Below, in pieces: positions 1 through 9,200 of a stretch of 64,000 nucleotides of DNA. A program made the position numbers and the translations under genes. This DNA is from Labilibaculum sp. Lineage in GTDB: Bacteria > Bacteroidota > Bacteroidia > Bacteroidales > Marinifilaceae. The notes beneath the pieces were generated by a model. It did not search any database, was not told where the DNA came from, and saw only the letters and a list, made by a program, of their open reading frames with translations. Position 1 is the first letter of the stretch. Every line of letters begins with the position of its first letter. Location of the stretch: positions 62,001 through 126,000 of the forward strand of contig JAEINT010000011.1 in NCBI GenBank assembly GCA_016342745.1, written 5' to 3'.

Positions 1-1
1 T

Positions 2-124
2 GTCTCTCAACTTGCCTTTACTGATCCTTCTGTTTTAAGCTTAGCTAAGATAGCAGTTCTAGTCGCATCAATAGGATCAGGAGTAGTAGGATTTGCAATT
101 TTAAAATTGTTTTGTCGTAAATAA
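2..124 (+). CDS. nhaA: Na+/H+ antiporter NhaA, C-terminal end (partial)
   Basis: The first complete codon at base 2 opens a frame of 40 residues ending at TAA 122-124; the gene begins outside the window. The peptide runs VSQLAFTDPSVL, then a hydrophobic helix and the basic end KLFCRK. This matches the last transmembrane helix of NhaA-family sodium/proton antiporters, where a similar 'LAF.DP.LL..AK' stretch precedes the final helix. NhaA exchanges Na+ for H+ in the inner membrane for pH and salt homeostasis. A terminator hairpin follows at 161-186. The family assignment rests on this short tail only. Confidence 0.75.
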   Translation, partial: VSQLAFTDPSVLSLAKIAVLVASIGSGVVGFAILKLFCRK

Positions 125-160
125 GCGTAATGCATATTTTTCATAGATTAGTTTTTTTTG

Positions 161-190
161 AAGGCTGGAATGTATGTTCCAGCTTTCTTG
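161..190 (+). terminator. Intrinsic terminator after nhaA
   Basis: A stem of about ten pairs (161-170 with 177-186, core GCTGGAA/TTCCAGC) with a 6-nt loop is followed by a short T-rich stretch. It lies 37 bases after the nhaA stop codon. Confidence 0.65.
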
Positions 191-321
191 CATTTATAAA
201 GTCTGTTATTATTCATAAATATTAATTTTTTTTAATATTCAGATTGACTTGTATTTCAGATAGTTTAGTCCTGTGATGCCTATGGTTAAAGACGTGTAGT
301 GATATTTTTCTTTCTAAATAA

Positions 322-352
322 TTTGGAGGGAAAGAAAAAATACCCATCTTTG
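322..352 (+). promoter_or_regulatory. Bacteroidota-type promoter of tRNA-Leu
   Basis: TTTG at 322-325, a 19-nt spacer, then CATCTTTG at 345-352. This fits the Bacteroidota sigma-ABfr consensus TTTG-N19-TAnnTTTG with one mismatch. Transcription would start near 358-360, about 12 nt before the tRNA. Confidence 0.65.
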
Positions 353-371
353 CATCGCAATCAACAATAAC

Positions 372-453
372 GCGGATGTGGCGTAATTGGTAGCCGCGCT
401 AGACTTAGGATCTAGTGCCGAGAGGCGTGGGGGTTCGAGTCCCTTCATCCGCA
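372..453 (+). tRNA. tRNA-Leu (anticodon UAG)
   Basis: The acceptor stem GCGGATG/CATCCGC closes perfectly. The anticodon stem CTAGA/TCTAG encloses the 7-nt loop CTTAGGA, giving anticodon TAG, which reads CUN leucine codons. A long variable arm (TGCCGAGAGGCG) and the T-loop GGTTCGAGTCC mark a class II tRNA. The 3' end has the discriminator A, and the CCA is not encoded. A terminator follows directly. Confidence 0.97.
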
Positions 454-456
454 CAA

Positions 457-488
457 AAAGATCGATACGAAAGTGTCGATCTTTTTTT
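457..488 (+). terminator. Intrinsic terminator of tRNA-Leu
   Basis: A twelve-pair stem (457-468 with 473-484, one G-U pair), a GAAA tetraloop and a T tract to 488 directly follow the tRNA. Confidence 0.9.
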
Positions 489-772
489 ATTCTATAGAAT
501 ATTTAACTTCTGATTTTCGACACATAAACAGGTCCGATAACCTTCGAAAACAATTGATAAAACACATTCCTTTTCTATGTTTTAACTACATATCAATTTG
601 AATAAAAGATGTAACTCTAAAGATATTCGTCATGAGAAAGATGTGTCATTGACCACAAACTCGACTGTAGAAATGTAAAGCTGAATTTATTACTTACGTT
701 AGTTTGTGTTTTATGCAAGGCATCTGTCTAGAGATGATAAGCTAATAATTTCTTTGTATCTTCTTTTTATAA

Positions 773-1729
773 ATGATATTTATGAGAGAGAGGAAAAGAT
801 TAGACGAATTATTAGGGATTGAGCATCCTATTTTAATGGCTCCAATGTTTTTAATTAGCAATAGTAAAATGGTAATTGCAGCATTAGAAAGTGGTTGTAC
901 AGCCGCTTTTCCCGCATTAAACTACCGTACCAATCAAGAGCTTCGAAAAGCAATTTTAGAGATAAGAGAAGCATGCAATAAGCCATTTGGTGTTAATTTA
1001 ATTGTTAATAAGTCTAACCTGAAATACAAATCACAGCTAAAAGTATTGCTCGATTTAGAGGTGGATTATATTATTACTTCTCTTGGAAATCCGAGGGATG
1101 TGATTAATGCCTGCAAACCGAAAGGAATAAAAGTGTTTTGCGATGTAACAGATGCAAAATATGCTAAGAAAGTAGAATTGCTTGGCGCAGATGCTTTAAT
1201 AGCTGTCAATTCGGAAGCTGGTGGGCATTGTGGTGCTTTGTCGGCAAATGATATAATTCATCAATTGCTAAAGGAAACTTCATTGCCAATTATTTCTGCT
1301 GGAGGAGTTGCTAGCAAAAAAGACATTAATAAGATGCTAGAGTGGGGAGCTGCTGGTGTTTCAATTGGAAGCATATTTATTGCCACTAATGAATCTGATG
1401 TTTCCCTAGAATACAAAAATGCTGTAGTTCAGTATGGAAGCAAAGATATTGTAAAATCAACTAAACTAACTGGCTCTGCACTTACCGTAATTAACACTCC
1501 ATTTGTTCAAAAAATAGGAACAAAACCTAATTTTTTGGAATGGTTAATAAACCACAGTCCAGTTCTTAAAAAATATGCTAAGTTGTTTCTTGCTTGGCGT
1601 GGAATAAATAAGGTGAAAAAATCAGCTTTTAAAGCAAGTTATAAGAGTGTTTGGTGTGCTGGCCCAAGCATTGAATTTGTGAATAGCATTCGCTCCGTAA
1701 AAGAGATAATTAGAGATCTGATTGACTAA
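773..1729 (+). CDS. Nitronate monooxygenase-family FMN oxidoreductase
   Basis: 318 residues, the usual length for the nitronate monooxygenase/2-nitropropane dioxygenase TIM-barrel family. These FMN enzymes oxidise toxic alkyl nitronates; some relatives are enoyl-ACP reductases (FabK). The sequence shows the N-terminal GIEHPILMAPM strand, AGGHCG at about residues 149-154 (the catalytic His region), SAGGVA at 175-180 and the phosphate-binding GAAGVSIGS at 192-200. ATG at 773 is used; ATG at 782 is an equally good start. No signal peptide is present, so it is cytoplasmic. The gene stands alone and its stop overlaps the stop of the convergent downstream gene by about three bases. The substrate cannot be read from the sequence. 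Confidence 0.85.
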   Translation: MIFMRERKRLDELLGIEHPILMAPMFLISNSKMVIAALESGCTAAFPALNYRTNQELRKAILEIREACNKPFGVNLIVNKSNLKYKSQLKVLLDLEVDYIITSLGNPRDVINACKPKGIKVFCDVTDAKYAKKVELLGADALIAVNSEAGGHCGALSANDIIHQLLKETSLPIISAGGVASKKDINKMLEWGAAGVSIGSIFIATNESDVSLEYKNAVVQYGSKDIVKSTKLTGSALTVINTPFVQKIGTKPNFLEWLINHSPVLKKYAKLFLAWRGINKVKKSAFKASYKSVWCAGPSIEFVNSIRSVKEIIRDLID

Positions 1730-2235
1730 ATCATTTTAATTTGCTTTACAAAGCCTCTCCAATTCATCCAATTTTGTTCTGCCGCATCATCCGCGATTCT
1801 AATTAGTCGTTCCTGAAAATCTTTTCGAATTCTATTTTCATCAATATAAGCGATCGCTTCAGAAAAAGATTTCAGCATGCTTTTGTAAAATGATTCTTGC
1901 TTAACGAATTTATGCGATGTATAGGTTTGTGCTATTTCAATATGATAAAGCATTACATCAGCAATCAAATTTGGCTCTACACCTAGTTTTTTAAAATGTC
2001 GAATAAACTTTTGTGCAACTGAACGTCTCATCTTCGCTTTTCGGCTTGACACTGGAAAGTATTCCTTCGAAATTTTGAATTTACATTCTTCTAATAACTT
2101 ATTCTCCTGGGGATCAAAAGCAAAGTCATAGAATTCCTTCACCTCCTTAAATCGGCTGTACAGGTCTGTAATTTGTTCTTTTAGTTGCTCTTTTGTTAGT
2201 TGCTGTATGTATTCTTTAAGATCTCTTTTGCTCAT
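1726..2235 (-). CDS. DUF6155-like protein
   Basis: 169 residues, soluble, with no signal peptide or membrane segment. It is charged and mostly helical. The start (KRDLKEYIQQLTKEQLKEQITDL) followed by 'F.FDPQENKLLEECKFKISKEYFP' resembles the small DUF6155 family common in Bacteroidota, whose function is unknown. It runs convergently into the nitronate monooxygenase gene with overlapping stop codons. A promoter could lie in the gene-free stretch to its right. The family name is from memory of the pattern, so I hold it at moderate confidence; the ORF itself is convincing. Confidence 0.7.
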   Translation of the reverse strand: MSKRDLKEYIQQLTKEQLKEQITDLYSRFKEVKEFYDFAFDPQENKLLEECKFKISKEYFPVSSRKAKMRRSVAQKFIRHFKKLGVEPNLIADVMLYHIEIAQTYTSHKFVKQESFYKSMLKSFSEAIAYIDENRIRKDFQERLIRIADDAAEQNWMNWRGFVKQIKMI

Positions 2236-3007
2236 GACAATTGTAAATTATATGCTAAAGTTACATCTGAATTTTAATTTACCTAATAAAAATTCAAAAT
2301 GAGTAGTGGTGTAAGGCTTGATTTGATTAGGATACTTAAACTTGGATATATTATTATTAGTTGCTAATGAATTATGATATTTCATAATAGTATTCAATGC
2401 TTGTTTAATTTTTATTAAAAAAAACTTTAAAAAAACAAGTGTTTTTATTTTTAATCAATAAAATAAGACTACTAATCACATTTTTAAGCATTTCCATGTA
2501 ATACATATGATTCATTTGAAGAGACTTCCGTAAATTTATTTTGTTGAGTAATTGAAGAGTTGTTAAACAATTATGATATTTTATATTGAAATTAATGTTT
2601 AACCCTTATAGCCACAAGGTATCGACCAATTAATTTAACATTTACTTGTAACCTTAGAACATTAATTGTGAAAAACGTAATCGTTTTAATCATTATTTCG
2701 CTATTATCTTTTACTTATAAAATATTTCAATTTATAAGTGATTTGGTCTCCCGACCAATTAAAGGAATTGGTTCTAACCCGCCTAATTTTATCAGTTTAA
2801 TTCTATTCCGAGGAACAAATGTGCTTAATTATTTCGTTAAGCTTATTCACTATAAATATAGTTCATTAGTAATTATTAATTCAAAAGTAAGAACTTATAA
2901 AATAATAATTTAAAAACGAATGAAGTAAAAGTGTCTTAAACCACAACCATATGTATTCACTTTTAAATCTTTATTCAAATATTCATTTAAACCTAAAAAA
3001 TTCAACG
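2236..3007. other. 772-bp intergenic region upstream of the curlin gene
   Basis: AT-rich stretch between the divergent DUF6155-like and curlin genes. An 11-bp direct repeat (CGACCAATTAA) occurs at 2623-2633 and 2752-2762; the second copy follows GGTC, so GGTCTCCCGACC can form a small hairpin. A GTG-started ORF of 81 codons (2668-2913) reads through both but looks compositional: a hydrophobic start, no family resemblance and no spacing to a partner. No clear TAnnTTTG promoter element was found near the curlin start. Long upstream regions are typical of tightly regulated matrix genes, but no specific site is proven here. Confidence 0.4.
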
Positions 3008-4447
3008 ATGAAAAAACTAATGTTAATTATGATGGCTGTTGTATTAACTGCAGGAGTCTCAATGGCACAGGTAAACCAATCTATGGTTGATCAAAATGGA
3101 AATGACCAAGAAGCAACAGTAGAGCAGGTTGGGTTATGGAATTATAGTACTATCAATCAATCAGGAGATTTAAATATTGCATCTGCAACACAGATTGGTG
3201 ATTTAAATTTTTCTTTTATTAATCAAATTAATAGTGTTTGGGTAGAAGCTTACGTTGAGCAATACGGATTCTTTAATATGTCTTCTGTATATCAGAATAG
3301 TGTTTGGGATATCGCAAATGTACTTCAGAATGGTTGGTTCAATACTTCATATGTCCAGCAAGTAGATAACTTTTGGTCAGAAGCACTAATTAATCAATTT
3401 GGTGATGGTAATTGGGCGAAAGTTTCACAAATGGGTGGAATGGTTGATTTTGGAGCTATTCTTCAATTTGGATATTATAATCAAGCAAGAATTAGACAAT
3501 ATGACGGATATTCTAATTGGGCTGCAGTTATTCAAGATGGAACATTTAATTTAGCTGATGTATACCAAGAAGGTGGAATGTTTAATTCAACTTTAGTTGA
3601 GCAAACAGGTTATGACAATTGGGCATTCACAAATCAAATCGGTGGTGAAGGAAACAATATTGAAATAGAGCAATATCAGAATAGCAACACTGCATATGTT
3701 GATCAATATGATGGCATTATGAATAGAGCCTATGTAGGGCAACTAGGAAACTGGAATTATGCAGAAATTTATCAAAACGGTGGATCTTATAATTTTGCAG
3801 GTATAGCTCAAACAGGATATGCTAATGAAGCATATGCGACACAATTAGGTGGTGAAGGAAATTGGGCAGGATTAGTTCAGTACGGTGATTTCAATTTTGC
3901 TCAGTCTTATCAAGATGGTGGTATGAGTAATTCTGTTTATTCAGAGCAAGCTGGTATTGCTAATTGGGTAACAATGGTGCAAATTGGTGGCGAAGGTAAT
4001 GCTGCAGAGGTATATCAGATTGGTGATGATAACATGGCTTATACAGAGCAAATTGGTGGTGTAAATAATGGAGCACTTATTGAGCAAGAAGGTAATTACA
4101 ATATGGCTGAAACTTATCAAGTAAGAGGAGAAAATAATCTTGCAATGGTAGGTCAACTTGGTTACATGAATTATTCAGGAGTTTTACAGCAGGATGTTAC
4201 AAATTCTATCGCAGATGTAATTCAAACTGGGAACTATAACTATTCGGAGATATATCAGTTCAATGGAGATAATAATAATGCAATTGTTACTCAAGACGGT
4301 GATTATAATTACTCTGGAATTTTACAAAATGGTTCTAATAACACTGCTGAAGTTTATCAAGTAGGATTAGAGCATTCAAGTGTTGTAATGCAAAATGGTA
4401 ATGGAAATAGTGCTATTGTTGATCAAGCAAATTCTCTTAATCCATAA
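3008..4447 (+). CDS. Curlin-repeat (CsgA-like) secreted amyloid protein
   Basis: 479 residues from the ATG at 3008; the longer frame from 2951 adds a non-secretory stretch, while MKKLMLIMMAVVLTAGVSMAQ is a clean signal peptide. The rest is nearly all curlin-type repeat. I count about 40 half-units of 11-12 residues in the pattern (V/I)xQxGxxNxA, i.e. about 20 full curlin repeats, each offering the Gln and Asn ladders that stack in curli fibrils. It is much longer than E. coli CsgA (five repeats) and has many aromatics (NWA, NYS, NMA) at the loop positions. A role as a surface or matrix amyloid is inferred from the repeat. No csgB, csgE, csgF or csgG is beside it. Confidence 0.85.
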   Translation: MKKLMLIMMAVVLTAGVSMAQVNQSMVDQNGNDQEATVEQVGLWNYSTINQSGDLNIASATQIGDLNFSFINQINSVWVEAYVEQYGFFNMSSVYQNSVWDIANVLQNGWFNTSYVQQVDNFWSEALINQFGDGNWAKVSQMGGMVDFGAILQFGYYNQARIRQYDGYSNWAAVIQDGTFNLADVYQEGGMFNSTLVEQTGYDNWAFTNQIGGEGNNIEIEQYQNSNTAYVDQYDGIMNRAYVGQLGNWNYAEIYQNGGSYNFAGIAQTGYANEAYATQLGGEGNWAGLVQYGDFNFAQSYQDGGMSNSVYSEQAGIANWVTMVQIGGEGNAAEVYQIGDDNMAYTEQIGGVNNGALIEQEGNYNMAETYQVRGENNLAMVGQLGYMNYSGVLQQDVTNSIADVIQTGNYNYSEIYQFNGDNNNAIVTQDGDYNYSGILQNGSNNTAEVYQVGLEHSSVVMQNGNGNSAIVDQANSLNP

Positions 4448-4458
4448 TTAAAATATTT

Positions 4459-4488
4459 TAGCTGTCTTTAGAAATCTAGAGACAGCTA
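4459..4488 (+). terminator. Hairpin after the curlin gene
   Basis: TAGCTGTCT (4459-4467) pairs perfectly with AGACAGCTA (4480-4488), 11 bases after the curlin stop. No T tract follows, so termination efficiency is uncertain; it may act as a 3' stabilising hairpin. Confidence 0.5.
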
Positions 4489-4613
4489 ATTATAAATTGT
4501 AGGTTGATTTTATTAAAGGTTTAATCAACTTCAATTCAAATAAAATCTAAAAGGAAAACGTAATTTGTGTGGTTGTAAATTACGAAAGTGAATTAGGTTT
4601 TATTAAGAGCAAG

Positions 4614-4650
4614 ATAAGGAATGTTCATTATGAACATTCCTTATTTGTTT
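4614..4650 (+). terminator. Long perfect hairpin between curlin and gltD
   Basis: A fourteen-pair perfect stem (4614-4627 with 4631-4644) with a 3-nt loop, followed by a T-rich stretch. It probably stops transcription from the curlin side, though it sits 170 bp after the gene. Confidence 0.6.
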
Positions 4651-4654
4651 TAAA

Positions 4655-4704
4655 CAAAAAAAGAACCGATAGCTATCTTTGTCGAGATTAAACTATCGGT
4701 TCTT
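4655..4704 (-). terminator. Intrinsic terminator of gltBD
   Basis: AAGAACCGATAG (4661-4672) pairs with CTATCGGTTCTT (4693-4704); on the minus strand the stem is followed by seven U residues. It lies 45 bp beyond the gltD stop. Confidence 0.85.
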
Positions 4705-4748
4705 ACCACTTAACTGCCTATGTTTAGTGTTTCCTTATTGCTTTTTAG

Positions 4749-6170
4749 TTATGCTCCTAAGTATTGATGAATAGCTAAAGCAGTTTTACGCCCGTGATCT
4801 AATGCGCGAACTACTAAGCTTGCACCTGAGGTTGCATCTCCAGAGCAAAAGATTTTTGAATTAGAAGTTTGGCCTTTTGTATCGGTTTTGATATTGCCTC
4901 TAGCGTCTAATTCAATCTCCAATTCTTTTACAAGACCTTCGTGCACAGGATGAACGAAACCCATTGCTAATAATACTAAATCAGCATCAATCGTTTCTTC
5001 AGAACCAGGAACTTCATTCATTTGAAATTTACCGTTATCATCTTTTGTCCATTCAATTTGACAAATAGTAAGCTTGTTTACATGTCCATCGTCACCACTT
5101 AGTTGTTTGGAGCTTAATGACCATCTTCTTTCACAACCTTCTAAATGCGAACTTGAAGTTCTCAATGTATCTGGCCAATAAGGCCAAGGATTTGTTTCTT
5201 TTCTTTCTTCTGTTGGCTTTGGCATCAATTCAATTTGCAAAACTGATTTTGCCTTCTGTCTTATTGAAGTTCCTACACAGTCGGATCCAGTGTCACCACC
5301 TCCAATAACAACAACATTTTTGCCTTTAGCTGATATTCTTTCTTGTTTTGTGAATTCGTCTCCTCTAATGACTTTATTTTGTTGTTTAAGAAAATCCATT
5401 GCAAAATGAACACCTTCTAATTCCCGACCTTTAATGTTTAAATCGCGAGGTTTCATTGCTCCAATTGCCAAACAAACAGCATCATATTCAGCTTCCAATT
5501 CCTTAAATGACACATCGCCACCAACATCTTGGCTTGTTTTGAATTCAATTCCTTCTTCAATAAAAATTTCTAGTCGTCGATCAATAACTCCTTTGTCGAG
5601 TTTAAAGTCAGGAATACCATAACGCAATAGTCCACCAATAGCATCGTCTTTTTCATAAACAGTCACATTATGACCAGCTTTATTTAAAAGATCAGCAACG
5701 GATAAACCTGCAGGTCCAGAACCAATTACTGCTATTTTTTTATCTGTACGTTTTTTTGGTGGCTTCGCCTTTATGTATCCATACTCAAAAGCTTTCTCGA
5801 TAACAGACGCTTCGTTTTCGCGTATTGTTACTGGAGAATTGTGTAATGAAAGCACGCATGACTTTTCACAAGGCGCAGGACATACACGACCGGTAAATTC
5901 AGGAAAACTATTTGTCGAATGTAAAATTTGACTCGCTTCTTCCCAGTTTTCCCTGTAGATGGCATCTTGCCATTCTGGTATTTTACTGGCAGTAGGACAG
6001 GCCCAGTGACAGAAAGGAATACCACAGTCCATACATCTTGCAGCCTGATCGATTCTATCTTCTAAATTTAAAGTCTGTTCTACTTCTCCAAAATCACCAA
6101 CTCTATCTCTTACCGGACGATATCCGGCTTCTTTTCTTTTTATTTCTAAAAAACCTTTCGGATTTCCCAT
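4749..6170 (-). CDS. gltD: Glutamate synthase small subunit
   Basis: 473 residues, standard length. GltD takes electrons from NAD(P)H through FAD and passes them through Fe-S clusters to GltB. The N-terminal ferredoxin-like domain has Cys46, Cys49, Cys54 and Cys58 and a second set at Cys97, Cys101 and Cys105. GSGPAG at 150-155 binds FAD and GGGDTGSDC at 290-298 binds NAD(P)H. A C-terminal GD.T.GASLVV motif closes the FAD site. It lies 89 bp downstream of gltB on the same strand and is followed by a strong terminator, so gltB-gltD is one operon for ammonium assimilation in the cytoplasm. Confidence 0.97.
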   Translation of the reverse strand: MGNPKGFLEIKRKEAGYRPVRDRVGDFGEVEQTLNLEDRIDQAARCMDCGIPFCHWACPTASKIPEWQDAIYRENWEEASQILHSTNSFPEFTGRVCPAPCEKSCVLSLHNSPVTIRENEASVIEKAFEYGYIKAKPPKKRTDKKIAVIGSGPAGLSVADLLNKAGHNVTVYEKDDAIGGLLRYGIPDFKLDKGVIDRRLEIFIEEGIEFKTSQDVGGDVSFKELEAEYDAVCLAIGAMKPRDLNIKGRELEGVHFAMDFLKQQNKVIRGDEFTKQERISAKGKNVVVIGGGDTGSDCVGTSIRQKAKSVLQIELMPKPTEERKETNPWPYWPDTLRTSSSHLEGCERRWSLSSKQLSGDDGHVNKLTICQIEWTKDDNGKFQMNEVPGSEETIDADLVLLAMGFVHPVHEGLVKELEIELDARGNIKTDTKGQTSNSKIFCSGDATSGASLVVRALDHGRKTALAIHQYLGA

Positions 6171-6259
6171 AATCTTTTCAATTTACAGTTGTCTATCAAC
6201 AGTTATCAGTTTGCAATTAATTTGAATCACAACCTGATAATTGTTCATAGTTTGTCGAT

Positions 6260-9200
6260 TTATTCGTGTACTTCTGTTTGAGATTGTGCTTGCTTAAGCT
6301 TTTTACGAATCTTTTTCAGTTTTTTCTCCTCAAGTACTTTCTTGTACTCATATGGAATTACTTTCACAAAATGTGGCAGATACTCTTCCCAATGAGTTAG
6401 TATTTTTGAGGCTACACTACTTTGAGTCAATAACAAATGTTCGTGAATCATTCCTTGTAGCTCATGAACATCCTGTAAATGCTCCACAGGTTCAAGAGAT
6501 ACCAAACTTTTATTACAGAAATAATCCAATCGATCTTCCATATTAAGAACGTAGGCAATTCCTCCGCTCATACCAGCAGCAAAGTTTCTTCCAGTTGCTC
6601 CTAAAATTACAACTCGACCTCCTGTCATGTATTCACAACCGTGGTCACCAACACCTTCAACTACTGCGACTGCGCCTGAATTACGAACACAAAAACGTTC
6701 TCCAGCCATACCTCTAATATAGGCTGACCCGCTAGTTGCACCATAAAGAGCAGTATTACCAATAACAATTTGTTCTTCAGGCTTAAATTTGCTCTTAGTA
6801 GATGGGTAAACAACTATTTTCCCGCCTGATAAACCTTTTCCAAAGTAATCATTAGAGTCACCTACTAAACGAAATGTAATTCCCTTCTCTAGGAATGCTC
6901 CAAAACTTTGACCCGCAGAACCTCTGAATCGACAGTGAATTGTGTCATCTTCAAGAACACGTTTAGGTTTCATAAGTGCTACCTTACCCGATAACATTGC
7001 ACCTGTGGTTCTATCTGTATTTGTAATCTTTTTATCAATCCAAACTTTTTCTCCATCATGAAGAGCCTTTTCTGATTGCTTAATTAAATCATGGTCCAAA
7101 ACGGTTCCAATTGATTTGATTGTAGCATTTGCTCCACAAATAGTATGTCCATCAGTCTTTGGAAGATGAATTAAGTTATCAATCGAAACTGTTTTAGCTT
7201 TCCAGTTGGTTATATTTGCTTTCTTCTCCAATAAATCTGAGCGACCAACAAGGTCATCAAACTTACTAATTCCTAATTCAGCCATCAATTCTCTACACTC
7301 TTCTCCCAAGAATGTGAAATAATTTACTAGCCATTCAGAACGGCCTAAGAATTTTTCTCTTAATTCTTTATTCTGAGTTGCAATGCCAACAGGACAAGTG
7401 TTTAAGTGACACTTTCTCATCATCACACAACCTAATACAACCAACGCACTCGTAGCGAAACCAAATTCTTCAGCACCTAACAAAGCCATAGAAACAATAT
7501 CCTTACCCGTTTTTAGCTGTCCATCGGTTTGTAATTTAATCCTTCCACGTAAATCATTCATTACTAGTGTTTGTTGTGCTTCTGCCAATCCAAGTTCCAC
7601 AGGCAAACCTGTGTTCTTAATAGAACTTAGCGGACTTGCTCCTGTGCCACCTTCACTACCAGCAATTACAATAAGATCTGCATTCGCTTTTGCTACTCCA
7701 GCTGCTACGGTACCAACCCCACTTTCAGATACTAGCTTTACACTAACGCATGCTGTAGGATTTACATTTTTCAAATCGTAAATCAACTGAGCCAAATCTT
7801 CAATCGAATAGATATCATGATGTGGAGGAGGAGATATCAATGTAATACCTGGAGTTGAGTTTCTCAACTTAGCGATAATTTTATCTACCTTAAATCCTGG
7901 CAATTGACCACCTTCACCTGGTTTTGCTCCTTGTGCAACCTTTATTTGTAGCTCATCAGCATTAACCAAGTACTCTGTGTTTACACCAAACCTACCAGAA
8001 GCAATTTGTTTAATTGAACTTCTTGCGCTTGAGTAAAAACGTTTAGCACTTTCTCCACCTTCACCAGTATTGCTTCGTCCGCCAATCTTATTCATGGCAA
8101 TAGCTAAAGCCTCATGAGCTTCTTTGGAAATAGAACCATATGACATGGCACCAGTACAAAAACGTTTCATGATATTTTCAACAGGTTCCACTTCACTAAT
8201 GTCAATTGGATTCTTCTTATAGTTGAAGAAACCTCTTAAGAATGTAGGTGTCTCTGTTTCTTTATTTACAATAGTGCTATACTCTTTAAATTTGGCATAG
8301 CTATTTGTTCTTGTGGCCCATTGCAATAAACCAATTGATTCTGGATTCCAACTATGTGGTTCTCCATTTTTTCGGTAATGAATGGTTCCATTATTGTTTA
8401 AAAGATCCTGATTGTCAAAAGGATTTTCTTCCGAGTAAGCCTTTGTATGATGGCATAGCACTTCCTCTGATATTTCTTTTAAACCAATACCTTCTATTCT
8501 TGAAACGGTACCTGTGAAATACTTGTCAATTACCTCTTTACTTACACCTAAGCTTTCGTAAATTTGAGCTCCAAGATAACTTCCAATGGTAGAAATTCCC
8601 ATTTTAGACATTACCTTTAATAGACCTTTATCTACAGCTTTTATGTAGTTTTTACGAGCCGTTTTGTATTCTAAACTAATTCGACCATCTTTCACTAATT
8701 TATCAATTACAGCATAACTCATGTATGGATTTATAACACTAGCACCAAATGCAATTAACAAAGCAAAATGATTTACTTCACGGGCTTCTCCTGTTTCTAC
8801 AACAAGCCCAATTTGCATTCTTTTCCTTTTCTTAATTAAATGATGGTGAACAGCAGCAACAGCTAACAATACCGGAATTGGAGCCATTGATTCAGATACA
8901 TTTCTATCCGTCAAAATGATATAATTCTTCTGTTCATCAACAGCTTTTTCTGCTAATTCACAGATATTGTCTAACGAATTTTCTAAACCCTGTCCATTTT
9001 GAGATGCTTTAAATAGTATATCAATAGACGTATGTCTAAATTCTTCGTGCTTTAATTTTTTAATCTTGCCGAGATCAGTATTTGTAATCAAAGGACTTTT
9101 AAAACGAATCAGCTTACAATGTTGAGGCGTTTCATCTAATAAATTCTTTTGAACAGCACCTATATAATTGGTTAAATCCATGACTAAATTTTCTCTGATC

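Noticed and set aside
2668-2913. 81-codon GTG ORF with hydrophobic start upstream of the curlin gene
   Set aside because: Alternative start, no family resemblance, AT-driven composition; more likely part of the regulatory region.
2951-3007. Longer N-terminus for the curlin protein
   Set aside because: The stretch before Met at 3008 is not a secretion signal; the signal peptide begins exactly at 3008.
4674-4681. Perfect TATCTTTG promoter -7 box on the plus strand
   Set aside because: It lies in the loop of the gltBD terminator and no plus-strand gene follows.
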